From: Mariniblastus sp964414815
GTDB lineage: Bacteria; Planctomycetota; Planctomycetia; Pirellulales; Pirellulaceae
Assembly: GCA_964414815.1 (NCBI GenBank)
Contig: CAYPXY010000011.1
Span: forward strand, 1 to 64,000
Direction of reading: 5' to 3'
DNA length: 64,000 bases
A program made the position numbers and the translations under genes. Shown here one piece after another: positions 18,632-26,803 of the stretch. Numbering within the stretch: position 1 is the stretch's first letter; the number at the start of each line of letters is the position of its first letter. The notes beneath the pieces were generated by a model. That model did no database searches and had not been told where the DNA came from. It saw only the letters and a list, made by a program, of their open reading frames with translations.

Positions 18632-19110
18632 TGTGGTTTCCTGTTGTTAGATTGGAGCGAATCTTTTGATTCGTGAAAGGTTGACGACAAATTACCATAG
18701 AAACAGGTTGGGGAAATACCCAATCTTTGATCGATGAAATAATCCAAGAATGTTTATTTTGTATTTTTTTTAACCAAAATATCGAGAGGTCAGATCCAAG
18801 TTGGCTTATCGCTGACTCCCGAATTCCGAACCCCCAACCCCGAAATTTTCGATTTCCTTATTGCAAAAACGCCGATCCACGATAGAATGCTCGGCAAATG
18901 AAAAGACGGTTGAACCAAATAATGAGAGCGGTATCGGCCAGAAAAGTTACCTGAGGCCTGCGTTTCGCTGCGGTTGTTCTGGCAGCAGATTAGGCAGGTC
19001 GGGTGTTTGTTGTCAGAATTTGTAAATGTAGTCCCTTTGAAGGAGGCAGATCGAACTTAGTCCTGTGACTTGTGATCAGGCGAGATTGGAAATCGATCCA
19101 TTGTTGTTGT
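18632..19110. other. 479-bp region upstream of rpsO
   Basis: Divergent upstream region of the LTxxQ gene and rpsO. AT-rich near 18730-18780. A GGAGG at 19042-19046 (in GAAGGAGGCAG) is too far from the rpsO ATG to serve it, so it may precede a short leader frame or be part of a regulatory structure. A C-rich motif CCGAACCCCCAACCCCGAA near 18829 resembles the C-rich start of this window. No gene is supported. Confidence 0.45.
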
Positions 19111-19380
19111 ATGGCCATTACCAAAGAACGAAAATCGGAATTAATCAAACAATTTCAAAGAACCTCGGGAGACTCAGGCTCGCCTGATGTGCAAATTGCA
19201 CTGCTCACGACCCGCATCAATAATTTGACTGAGCACATGCGAACCCATCAAAAGGACTACGCCACGCGGCGGGGTCTGTTGGGTATGGTTTCTCGACGGC
19301 GTTCCTTGCTGGACTATGTCCGCGACCATGATCCGGATCGCTATCTCGATCTGCTCCAAAAACTTGGCATCCGCAAATAG
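19111..19380 (+). CDS. rpsO: 30S ribosomal protein S15
   Basis: An 89-residue protein with normal S15 length. The start ATG at 19111 (MAITKERKSELIKQF) matches the family; the frame extends 13 codons upstream without similarity. Conserved core: DSGSPDVQIALLTTRINNLTEHM and the 16S rRNA-binding stretch THQKDYATRRGLLGMVSRRR, then LLDYVRDHD. It is followed by a terminator hairpin and then pnp, the classical rpsO-pnp arrangement. Confidence 0.97.
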   Translation: MAITKERKSELIKQFQRTSGDSGSPDVQIALLTTRINNLTEHMRTHQKDYATRRGLLGMVSRRRSLLDYVRDHDPDRYLDLLQKLGIRK

Positions 19381-19390
19381 TGTTGTCTGT

Positions 19391-19418
19391 AAAGCGACTT
19401 GAATAAGTCGCTTTCTTC
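19391..19418 (+). terminator. hairpin terminator between rpsO and pnp
   Basis: AAAGCGACTT (19391-19400) and AAGTCGCTTT (19405-19414) form a 10-bp perfect stem with a GAAT loop, followed by a pyrimidine-rich CTTCGTTTTG tract. Placed 11 bp after the rpsO stop, it would end or attenuate transcription before pnp. Confidence 0.8.
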
Positions 19419-19652
19419 GTTTTGCCTTCAGTTTTGCGGCCCTCCATCGGCACCCATTGGGGGTGTTCCCTTGTCGGCGCCTCGTTTGTTTTTACTTCGT
19501 ATCCACGAGTCAGTTTGGCTGGCCGTTTCGTTCCGGAGTTTTTTCTGGTGGTCTTCTTGTTCCAACATTCAGGCGGCCAGTTCTCAGCATTGAATTTTGT
19601 AAACCATCGTTAGTTAAATAGTAGAAGTAGTATCAATATCAGGAAGCATAAC

Positions 19653-22022
19653 GTGAAAATAAGAGTAGAAAAGAAAATCGGCGAAGGAACCTTGTCATTT
19701 GAAACCGGCGAACTCGCCAAACAGGCTGCGGCCGCCGTATTAGTCCAGTACAACGAAACGGTGGTGTTGTCCACCGTGGCTCAGGCAGCTGCCCGCCCGG
19801 GAATCGACTTCTTCCCGCTCACCTGTGATTACCGTGAGCGGACTTGTGCAGCTGGAAAATTTCCGGGCGGATTCATCAAGCGCGAAGGCCGCCCAACCAC
19901 CAAGGAAACGCTGACGTCGCGGCTGATTGATCGTCCGATTCGCCCCATGTTCGCTCCGGGGTTCGGCGATGAAGTTCAATGTCAAAACTTTGTGTTGGCT
20001 AGCGATCGTCAAACCGACGGCGACGTGCTGGCGATGAACGGAACCGCCGTGGCCTGCTTCATTTCGCCGATGCCGTTTGAGGATCCCGTCGCATCCATTC
20101 GGGTTGGCCGAATTGACGGTCAGTTCATTCCTTTCCCGACGCTCGACCAGCTGGAGGAAAGCGATATGGACATCGTGGTTTCCGCAACCGAGAGTCTGGT
20201 GACGATGATCGAAGGTTTCGCACGCGAGGTACCCGAAGCAGAAGTGCTTGCCGCAGTCGATTTTGCCCATGACATCTGCAAGCAGATCGTCCAGTTGCAA
20301 CGTGACTTTTATCGTCAGGTCAATCCGGTCAAAGCTCCATTTGAAAAACCGGTTGACAACGGATTGCTGGGACAATTGCAGGAACGCTACTACAACGATT
20401 TGAAAAATGCGATTGAAACCCACGGCAAGCAGGATCGAGCGGCCGCGACATCTGCCGTGAAAGATCGTATCAAGGCCGAGATGATTCCGGATGCCAACGC
20501 AGAAAACGCGATCAGTGGCGAAGACCTCTCCAAGGCAATTCACGATCTCGTCGAGCGAGTCACACGCGATTCGATTTTGAACGGTGTCCGTGCCGATGGC
20601 CGTGACAACAAAACGCTTCGCCCGATCGTTTGCAAGGCCAGCGTGCTGCCGCGCGTTCACGGATCGGCTCTCTTTCAGCGGGGTGAAACGCAGGCGTTGA
20701 TCACCGTCACGTTAGGAACGGGGCGCGATGAACAGCGAGTCGACGGGCTGGTGGATGAGTACTCCAAGAAGTTCATGCTCGATTACAATTTCCCCAGCTT
20801 CAGTGTCGGCGAAGTCCGTCCCATCCGTGGACCGGGGCGTCGCGAAATCGGCCATGGAGCGTTGGCTGAGCGAAGCATCAATCCGGTGCTGCCCGATCCA
20901 GACGATTTTCCGTACACAATTCGCATTGTGTCCGATATTCTGGAATCCAACGGCTCGTCTTCGATGGCCACCGTCTGTGGTACGACGTTGGGCCTGATGT
21001 CCGCCGGTGTGAAAATCAAGAATCCCGTGGCAGGTATTTCTGTGGGGCTGGTTCAGGAAGGTGACCGCTACGTGCTGCTGACCGACATCATGGGCAGTGA
21101 AGACCACCACGGCGACATGGATTTCAAGGTTGCAGGAACTCAAAACGGGGTTACCGGAATTCAGCTTGACCTGAAGACACGTGGAATCAGCACCCAAATT
21201 TTGAAAGAAGCTATCGCTCAGTCGCGTGAAGCCCGTATCGAAATTCTGCGCAAGATGTTGACCGAAATTTCACGACCGGCGGATGATCTATCACCTTACG
21301 CACCTCGACTGCTCGTCACGACGATCGATCCGGAAAAGATCGGTATGTTGATCGGACCGGGCGGCAAGAATATCCGTGCGATTCAGGAACAAACCGAAAC
21401 GGTGATTGAAGTGACCGACGACGGGCGCGTGACGATTGCCGGGACCAACGGAGAATTGGCGCAGGCGGCGCTGCGCCGCGTGGAAGCTTGCACGGCGACC
21501 GTGCAGATCGGAAAAATTTATGACGGAGTCGTCAGCAGTGTCAAGGAATTCGGTGCGTTTGTCGAGATTCTTCCGGGACGTGACGGCTTGTGCCACGTCA
21601 GCGAGTTGTCCACAGGCTATATCGATAACGTGGAAGATGTTTGCCACGTCGGAGACGAAATGAAGGTGCTGGTGATCGACATCGACGGCAACGATCGGGT
21701 CAAGCTGAGCCGTCGCCGCGCATTGGAGCAACTGGGACTTGAGGACGAACTGGTCGGTGCCGTCAGCGAACGGTCTTCTTCAGGAGACGAATTGGGCGAA
21801 GGCCAACGAAGTGAAGGCTACCGCAGCGAAGGTGGTCGTAGTGAAGGTGGTAGTCGCGGCGAAGGCCAGCGAGGAGATGGAAGTCGTCATCGCGGCGGAG
21901 AACGCCGTGACTACGGACGCGGCGAAGGCGGAGGTGGACGAAGTGGCGGACGAAGTGGCGGAGGCAGTGGGGGTGGTCGCAGCCGCAGCGGAAACCGGGA
22001 TCGCGGACGAGACCGCCGGTAG
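19653..22022 (+). CDS. pnp: polynucleotide phosphorylase with RG/SG-rich C-terminal tail
   Basis: 3'-5' phosphorolytic exoribonuclease of the degradosome. The start is GTG at 19653, supported by AGGAAG six bases upstream. Order: RNase PH domain 1 (ETGELAKQAAAAVLVQYNET, FPGGFIKREGRPTTKETL), helical linker, RNase PH domain 2 (RVHGSALFQRGETQALITVTLGT; MGSEDHHGDMDFKVAGT with catalytic acids), KH domain (IGMLIGPGGKNIRAIQEQT, about residue 565) and S1 domain (GKIYDGVVSSVKEFGAFVEI, about 622-700). After S1 comes a tail of about 80 residues rich in Gly, Arg, Ser and Glu (DNA 21775-22019), making the protein longer (789) than the E. coli enzyme (711). Confidence 0.96.
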   Translation: MKIRVEKKIGEGTLSFETGELAKQAAAAVLVQYNETVVLSTVAQAAARPGIDFFPLTCDYRERTCAAGKFPGGFIKREGRPTTKETLTSRLIDRPIRPMFAPGFGDEVQCQNFVLASDRQTDGDVLAMNGTAVACFISPMPFEDPVASIRVGRIDGQFIPFPTLDQLEESDMDIVVSATESLVTMIEGFAREVPEAEVLAAVDFAHDICKQIVQLQRDFYRQVNPVKAPFEKPVDNGLLGQLQERYYNDLKNAIETHGKQDRAAATSAVKDRIKAEMIPDANAENAISGEDLSKAIHDLVERVTRDSILNGVRADGRDNKTLRPIVCKASVLPRVHGSALFQRGETQALITVTLGTGRDEQRVDGLVDEYSKKFMLDYNFPSFSVGEVRPIRGPGRREIGHGALAERSINPVLPDPDDFPYTIRIVSDILESNGSSSMATVCGTTLGLMSAGVKIKNPVAGISVGLVQEGDRYVLLTDIMGSEDHHGDMDFKVAGTQNGVTGIQLDLKTRGISTQILKEAIAQSREARIEILRKMLTEISRPADDLSPYAPRLLVTTIDPEKIGMLIGPGGKNIRAIQEQTETVIEVTDDGRVTIAGTNGELAQAALRRVEACTATVQIGKIYDGVVSSVKEFGAFVEILPGRDGLCHVSELSTGYIDNVEDVCHVGDEMKVLVIDIDGNDRVKLSRRRALEQLGLEDELVGAVSERSSSGDELGEGQRSEGYRSEGGRSEGGSRGEGQRGDGSRHRGGERRDYGRGEGGGGRSGGRSGGGSGGGRSRSGNRDRGRDRR

Positions 22023-22065
22023 ACGATGCCGTCGATAGACAAAGCTGCAATCGGTCTGTATAAAC

Positions 22066-22093
22066 GCTCCTTGCCAGCTCGTCTGGCAGGAGC
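22066..22093 (+). terminator. hairpin downstream of pnp
   Basis: GCTCCTTGCCAG (22066-22077) pairs with CTGGCAGGAGC (22083-22093) with one bulged T and a 5-nt loop. It lies 43 bp after the pnp stop. No T-tract follows, so it may instead protect the 3' end. Confidence 0.5.
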
Positions 22094-22165
22094 GAAAGTC
22101 TGGCAAGCTTAGTACGATCTCGCGCAACAGCTTCCCCGACAATGGTTTCGGAGTAAAATAGTGAT

Positions 22166-22426
22166 ATGAGTATTGAACTTAATCAGGAATTGGTCAACGC
22201 TATTTTCTCTGTCGGGCATGCAAACCTGGAAGTGATTGATCCTCGAACGCAAAAGACCTACGTGTTTGTGGAGAGAGAAACTCACCGTCAGGCAATGGAA
22301 GCATTGCGGCGACAGCAAGATCGAGAAGCGATCGCTCAGGGGATTCGACAGATGGAGGCGGGGCAAGGCGAGTCAATTGAACAAGCCTTTACTGACCTGC
22401 AAGAGCAACTTGGCTACTCCAAGTAG
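22166..22426 (+). CDS. small antitoxin-like protein
   Basis: An 86-residue acidic protein. A short beta-strand segment with a prolyl turn (LEVIDPRTQKTYVFVERE) precedes a helical C-terminus (REAIAQGIRQMEAGQGESIEQAFTDLQEQLG), whose pattern resembles the toxin-binding tails of type II antitoxins. No toxin gene lies beside it; the next gene, only 6 bp downstream, is a soluble histidine kinase, so the two are probably co-transcribed. Family not firmly recognised; a regulatory partner of the kinase is an inference from spacing alone. Confidence 0.75.
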   Translation: MSIELNQELVNAIFSVGHANLEVIDPRTQKTYVFVERETHRQAMEALRRQQDREAIAQGIRQMEAGQGESIEQAFTDLQEQLGYSK

Positions 22427-22432
22427 TATAAA

Positions 22433-23140
22433 ATGCAGGACGAAATGGATGAGTTGCGGACGCAGTTGAATCAACTGGCAAGTCTGGCGGGTGAGTTGGC
22501 GCACGAGATCAAGAATCCGTTGTCCATCATCCGGATGAATATCGAACTGCTGCAGGAAGATTTCGAAAGGCTCGATACCCCCGAATCGCGCCGGGCACTG
22601 GGCCGGACGGAGCGGGTGATCAACCAGTGCCAGCGTCTCGAGACCATGCTCAACGACTTTCTGCGCTTTACGCGGCTGAGCAATCTTGAGCTCAAGGCAG
22701 GCAATCTCAATCAACAGGTGGCTCAGGTACTGGACTTTATAGAGCCGCAGGCGGTCCGTCAAAATGTTGAAGTCATTCGTCATCTGGACAATGAGCTTCC
22801 CAGCATCAAGCTCGACCCGCAAACTTTGCAGGCGGCGCTGCTGAATCTGGTGAAGAACGCACTGGAGGCCATGCCCGACGGAGGCCAGCTTCTGGTGCGA
22901 ACGCGGATCATTCGAACGGGTGTAGCGCTCGACTTGATCGACACGGGCATCGGGATGACGCCCCATACGCTGCTCAACATGTTTAAGGATTTCTACACCA
23001 GCAAGGAAGGCGGAACCGGGTTAGGATTGCCGACCGCCAAGAAAATCATCGAAGCCCACGGGGCGCGCATCAACGTCCAATCCGAACTTGGCCGAGGAAG
23101 CCAGTTCACGATCGAGTTCCCCACACCCAAGCGGATTTGA
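22433..23140 (+). CDS. soluble sensor histidine kinase lacking an input domain
   Basis: A 235-residue kinase consisting of little more than the catalytic core. A short N-terminal coiled helix leads to the HisKA motif with the phosphorylated His in GELAHEIKNPLSIIRMN (His about residue 24). The HATPase part shows the N box LVKNALEAMPDGG (about 139), the G1 box DTGIGMTP, an F box FKDFYTSKEGG and the G2 box GTGLGLPTAKKIIEAHG. It resembles the NtrB-like kinase group. No membrane segment and no response regulator gene is adjacent. It begins 6 bp after the antitoxin-like gene, which may supply the missing input. Confidence 0.92.
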   Translation: MQDEMDELRTQLNQLASLAGELAHEIKNPLSIIRMNIELLQEDFERLDTPESRRALGRTERVINQCQRLETMLNDFLRFTRLSNLELKAGNLNQQVAQVLDFIEPQAVRQNVEVIRHLDNELPSIKLDPQTLQAALLNLVKNALEAMPDGGQLLVRTRIIRTGVALDLIDTGIGMTPHTLLNMFKDFYTSKEGGTGLGLPTAKKIIEAHGARINVQSELGRGSQFTIEFPTPKRI

Positions 23141-23148
23141 GTTGCGGC

Positions 23149-23174
23149 AAAAAAAAACGCAACTAAAAGTTGCG
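23149..23174 (-). terminator. rho-independent terminator of the foldase gene
   Basis: Read on the minus strand, CGCAACT (23168-23174 complement) loops over TTT to AGTTGCG (23158-23164 complement), followed by a run of T encoded by the A-tract 23149-23157. It lies about 50 bp after the foldase stop. On the plus strand it sits just after the kinase stop, but with the T-run on the wrong side. Confidence 0.85.
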
Positions 23175-23225
23175 CTTCGGTGTTGGTGATGGAGGAAAAT
23201 TATTTCCGCCACTTCTGGCAAAACC

Positions 23226-25097
23226 TTATGGCTGTGGGCTGCCTGTGTTCGCACGAGCGTCGCGTACTTGGGCTTTGCCAGTCTGCGAGGTTCCGGTCAG
23301 GAAGTTGTCGATCTGAGCGTCGTCGATCAACTGCTGGAACTTGTCGTACATCGCGATTCGCATCTTCTTTTCGCGAATGCTTTTGTAGATTTCGTCCTTG
23401 ACCGCAGCAAATTCGGTAACGACTGGTTCGGTGTATCCCTGGCAGAACATGATCACCCAGTACTTTCCGACTTGAACTACCTTGGAGATTTCGCCTGGCT
23501 TGAGGCTGAACGCTTCCTTTTCCAGTTCGGGGCGGCCGCCGTGCTGTTGGATGGGTTCGACCTGGCCGAAATTATTTCGTGAGGCCGGCTCGATCGAGTA
23601 TTGATGAGCCAATTTTCCAAAGAATTCGGACGTCGGATTGCTGGCCGCCATCGACCAGACGCGGGTGGCCTGTTGATGGTTATCCGTCATGATCGCCAGG
23701 ACGTCGACGCGCGGGCCAAAGTTCGACTCAAACCCTTTTTGCATGTCTTCTTGAGTTACAGAGACATTTTTCTCGACCAACTTTTTCAGCGCCACCGTTG
23801 GCCAGACTTCGTCTTCGATGTAGAACTCGACTTTCGAGCGATCGTTCTCTGTGATGACAGTCAACCAAGTCTCGACATCGGGGCTTCCACTCGGAGTAAC
23901 GTATCCCATCGATTCGGCGGCTCTGGCGATTTCGTCGTCGATGTCCTGCTTGGCGACTTGGAGACCAGCTTTTTGCAGTTCAGCCCGCAACAGCGTGCGG
24001 TTGATTTCCGTTTTCAGCATTTCGTCGCCAAAACGCATCAAGCAAACTTCTGCAACGTGACGAATAGGAATTTCCATTCCATCGACGACGGCCGCAACGC
24101 CGGGGTGTTGCTCACGCAGCTTCGGATCGTTCATTATGTTGGTGATCTGAGCATTGCGTTGCAACTGTTCAAACAGATTTAGTGCAGCATCCCCCAGCTT
24201 CTGTTGCGACAACTCGGTGATCAGCCGTTCCTGAATCATGGGAAGCTGATCCTGGCTGATTTCTTCGGCTGGGAAGATTCGTTCGCAGCGGAGAATGATA
24301 AATTTTTCGGCAATCGCCAACGGGTTCGAAATTTGGCCGGTTTGCAGTGAAAAAGCGACTTGCTCAAACTCCGGAAAGCCAGAATGTCGTCGTACCGGAG
24401 GCAACAGGCCGCCCATCGAAGCACTGTTCGGATCGACGGAAACCCGCTTGGCAATTCGTTCAAATTCTTCCGGGTTGTTGCGCAGGTCTTGCATGACCTG
24501 TTGGGCTTGACTTTCAGTGTCCACGACGATCTGGCGGACCTGGACTCGGGGCCCGAATTCAAATTCCAGTTGTTCGTTCAGTTCTTCTCGTGTGACTTCG
24601 ATTTTGCTGGCGACCAAGGTTTGCAGCGCCAGCTTGTTCCACACATAGTCATTCTTGATTTGGTCAACGGTCAGGTTGCGGTTGGCGCTGATGACTTCCA
24701 GCCAACGCTCGCCCGACATTCCCAGCTTTCCGGCTTCGGAAATAATCTCATCGTTGACGTGCTTTTCGGTGATCGCGATGTTGTTTCGCTCCAGCTCCTT
24801 GGTGATCAGGAACTTGTTGATGATTTCCTGAAGAACATCCTTACCGAAGCGGCGGAGGCATTCATTCGTCAGTTGCTGCCGACTGATTTCCTGCTGATTG
24901 ACAACCGCCAGCGTTTGAATTTGCTTTTGGTTTTGCTGATGCGCCGGATGAACGGCGCCGTCGCGTTGCGGTGTGGCAGGTTGTTGGGCTGAGGCATTCA
25001 TTCCGGCAAGCAGCACTGCCGAACTAAAACAAATCGAGAACAGGAATCCAAAGCCTGAGGGGCTATGTCCGGTATAGTTGGGCGTGGCGATACGCAT
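23226..25097 (-). CDS. exported peptidyl-prolyl isomerase with duplicated SurA/parvulin module
   Basis: Periplasmic SurA/PrsA-type foldase of 623 residues. The ATG at 25097 gives a signal peptide ending near ASAQQ; a longer frame to 25220 only adds non-signal residues. Two homologous modules follow. Module 1: SurA-like helical domain (CLRRFGKDVLQEIINKFLI) and parvulin domain (PEEFERIAKRVSVDPNSASMGG to FIILRCERIFP). Module 2: CLMRFGDEMLKTEINRTLL and FFGKLAHQYSIEPASRNNFG to YWVIMFCQGY. The repeat of an entire helical-plus-parvulin unit shows internal duplication. Role: outer-membrane and secreted protein folding. A terminator follows. Confidence 0.9.
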   Translation of the reverse strand: MRIATPNYTGHSPSGFGFLFSICFSSAVLLAGMNASAQQPATPQRDGAVHPAHQQNQKQIQTLAVVNQQEISRQQLTNECLRRFGKDVLQEIINKFLITKELERNNIAITEKHVNDEIISEAGKLGMSGERWLEVISANRNLTVDQIKNDYVWNKLALQTLVASKIEVTREELNEQLEFEFGPRVQVRQIVVDTESQAQQVMQDLRNNPEEFERIAKRVSVDPNSASMGGLLPPVRRHSGFPEFEQVAFSLQTGQISNPLAIAEKFIILRCERIFPAEEISQDQLPMIQERLITELSQQKLGDAALNLFEQLQRNAQITNIMNDPKLREQHPGVAAVVDGMEIPIRHVAEVCLMRFGDEMLKTEINRTLLRAELQKAGLQVAKQDIDDEIARAAESMGYVTPSGSPDVETWLTVITENDRSKVEFYIEDEVWPTVALKKLVEKNVSVTQEDMQKGFESNFGPRVDVLAIMTDNHQQATRVWSMAASNPTSEFFGKLAHQYSIEPASRNNFGQVEPIQQHGGRPELEKEAFSLKPGEISKVVQVGKYWVIMFCQGYTEPVVTEFAAVKDEIYKSIREKKMRIAMYDKFQQLIDDAQIDNFLTGTSQTGKAQVRDARANTGSPQP

Positions 25098-25320
25098 GGG
25101 GTTTCTCCGTAAACCGATGGGGGGATGGGTGATGCTGTGTTGTCCCGAGCTGATGCTTGAAGGAAGGAGCGGGAAAGCCGGGATGCTGGCAATATAGAAA
25201 ACACGTTTTCGCCGCGTCAAGGCAGAAACAGCCGGAGAAATCCGCTAGCAGATGTATTGGAGTCGCCGACCCTCAGGCTGGGCGGGTGGATTTCTCTGTT
25301 ATCATTGTTGATAACATTCG

Positions 25321-25386
25321 AATCATAACCCGAAGCGTAAGCGAGGGACCGCGTTTCTTACCTCGCTTACGCTTCGGGTTATGATT
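25321..25386. repeat. repeat family 3, copy A (26-bp perfect hairpin)
   Basis: Arms 25321-25346 and 25361-25386 are perfectly complementary over 26 bp with a 14-nt loop; the core is AACCCGAAGCGTAAGCGAGG. It occupies the gap between the foldase start and the small unknown gene, ending 15 bp past that gene's stop on the minus strand, so it could also act as its terminator. The remaining part of 25098-25401 shows no gene. Confidence 0.9.
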
Positions 25387-25401
25387 TCCACCAAACCAGC
25401 C

Positions 25402-25659
25402 TCATGCTGCGCGTTGTGACTCGCGGCGGCTCAGGCCGATCCGTTCGATAAAGCGGCCTTCCTCGAAAACAGCCACCTCTTCGGTGGCAAGCTGCCAACG
25501 GACTTGAAACTGGTCGATGGCAAATCGGAACCCCCAAAGCCGATTTTCGCTCAGCAAAATAGTCTCCGAACTTGCCGTACCGGCTTTCATGGTCAAACGT
25601 GAAAGCAAAACCTGGCAAAATTGGCGAACGTGGGCAATTTGATCCGCAGCACTATTCAT
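25402..25659 (-). CDS. small protein of unknown function
   Basis: An 85-residue protein starting at the ATG at 25659 (MNSAADQIAHVRQFCQ), preceded by a good Shine-Dalgarno GAGGAATTC; a GTG 13 codons upstream is less likely. The sequence alternates helices and strands (SSETILLSENRLWGFRFAID, FQVRWQLATEEVAVFEEG) with no signal or membrane segment. I do not recognise a family. The strong ribosome site and coherent composition suggest a real gene. It stands alone, divergent from the phoH operon. Confidence 0.65.
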   Translation of the reverse strand: MNSAADQIAHVRQFCQVLLSRLTMKAGTASSETILLSENRLWGFRFAIDQFQVRWQLATEEVAVFEEGRFIERIGLSRRESQRAA

Positions 25660-25867
25660 GAATTCCTCGGGGATATCCCCCGTATCGGTCCACGGCACAA
25701 CCGGTATTGATCCAATTATCCTTATTTTTCATTTCAAAATGGACTTTGGCGAGAACCTTCTTCAACGCATTCACTTCCAATTGCTATAATTAAGTGGGCT
25801 TTACAAGTGTGCCCGTTGAAACACTTCACGTTATGGAAGGAGAGGTAGCGTTCGAGCTACCGTATGA

Positions 25868-26803
25868 ATGACCGAAGCCACTATTTCTGCTGTTGATCAG
25901 GAGATCGTTTTGCCCCTGTTTGGCGCCAAAGATCAGCACCTTCGACGTTTAAGGGATCAATTCAAGGTTGCAATCACTCATCGCAACGGCCAGGTTCGCG
26001 TGATTGGGGAAGACGCCACCGCAGTCGCCCAGGCAACGGATGCTATCAAACAACTGACAGCCATCATTCGCCGCCGGGGTAATTTGACTCCCGATTTGTT
26101 CAATGAAACCATTGCTCGCGTGACTGGTGAAGTCGCTCCAGATCGGGCGGCGCCTGCCATCGAGACACTGCAAGTCGGTCGCCAGATCCACCCACGGACG
26201 CCCGGCCAAGCCAGCTATGTCGAAGCTATTCGCAAGAACGAGTTGGTCTTTTCCGTTGGCCCAGCGGGTTGCGGCAAGACGTATCTGGCGGTTGCGATGG
26301 CGGTTCAGGCGTTAAAAAGCCACGAAGTCCGAAAAATCGTGCTGGTTCGGCCCGCGGTCGAGGCGGGGGAAAGTCTCGGTTTTCTGCCGGGGGACTTGCA
26401 CGCCAAAATCAATCCGTACCTTCGACCGCTGTTGGACGCGATTCACGAAATGGTGGGCTATGACCAGATGCAGGCGCTGATTCAGCGCGATGTCGTTGAA
26501 ATCTGTCCGCTGGCCTATATGCGTGGCCGGACGCTCAATGAGGCGTTCATTATTCTCGACGAAGCCCAAAATACGACCGTCGGACAGATGAAAATGTTCT
26601 TGACGCGGATGGGGGAAGCTTCCAAAATCGTCGTCTCGGGTGACCCGACACAGATCGACTTGCCGCCGAAAACCAAGTCGGGACTGATCGATGCGATTGG
26701 TCGCTTGTCGAGAATCAAGGGAGTGTCCGTGGTCGAGTTGACCGCCGCCGATATCGTTCGGCACCGGCTCGTCTCGGAAATCGTAAAAGCGTATGACCAA
26801 TGA
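25868..26803 (+). CDS. phoH: PhoH-like P-loop ATPase
   Basis: A 311-residue PhoH/YbeZ family protein: an N-terminal KH-like segment (PLFGAKDQHLRRLRDQFKVAI, about residues 17-70) and a C-terminal P-loop ATPase with Walker A GPAGCGKTYLA (about 137), VRPAVEAGESLGFLPGDL, and Walker B AFIILDEAQNTT (about 225), then VVSGDPTQIDLP. Relatives act with YbeY in rRNA processing and RNA turnover. The stop overlaps the start of the next gene as ATGA, and ybeY is two genes on, so the classical phoH-pgpH-ybeY order is intact. Confidence 0.94.
   Translation: MTEATISAVDQEIVLPLFGAKDQHLRRLRDQFKVAITHRNGQVRVIGEDATAVAQATDAIKQLTAIIRRRGNLTPDLFNETIARVTGEVAPDRAAPAIETLQVGRQIHPRTPGQASYVEAIRKNELVFSVGPAGCGKTYLAVAMAVQALKSHEVRKIVLVRPAVEAGESLGFLPGDLHAKINPYLRPLLDAIHEMVGYDQMQALIQRDVVEICPLAYMRGRTLNEAFIILDEAQNTTVGQMKMFLTRMGEASKIVVSGDPTQIDLPPKTKSGLIDAIGRLSRIKGVSVVELTAADIVRHRLVSEIVKAYDQ

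Noticed and set aside
22166..22426. Complete toxin-antitoxin module
   Set aside because: No toxin-like gene lies on either side; neighbours are pnp and a histidine kinase.
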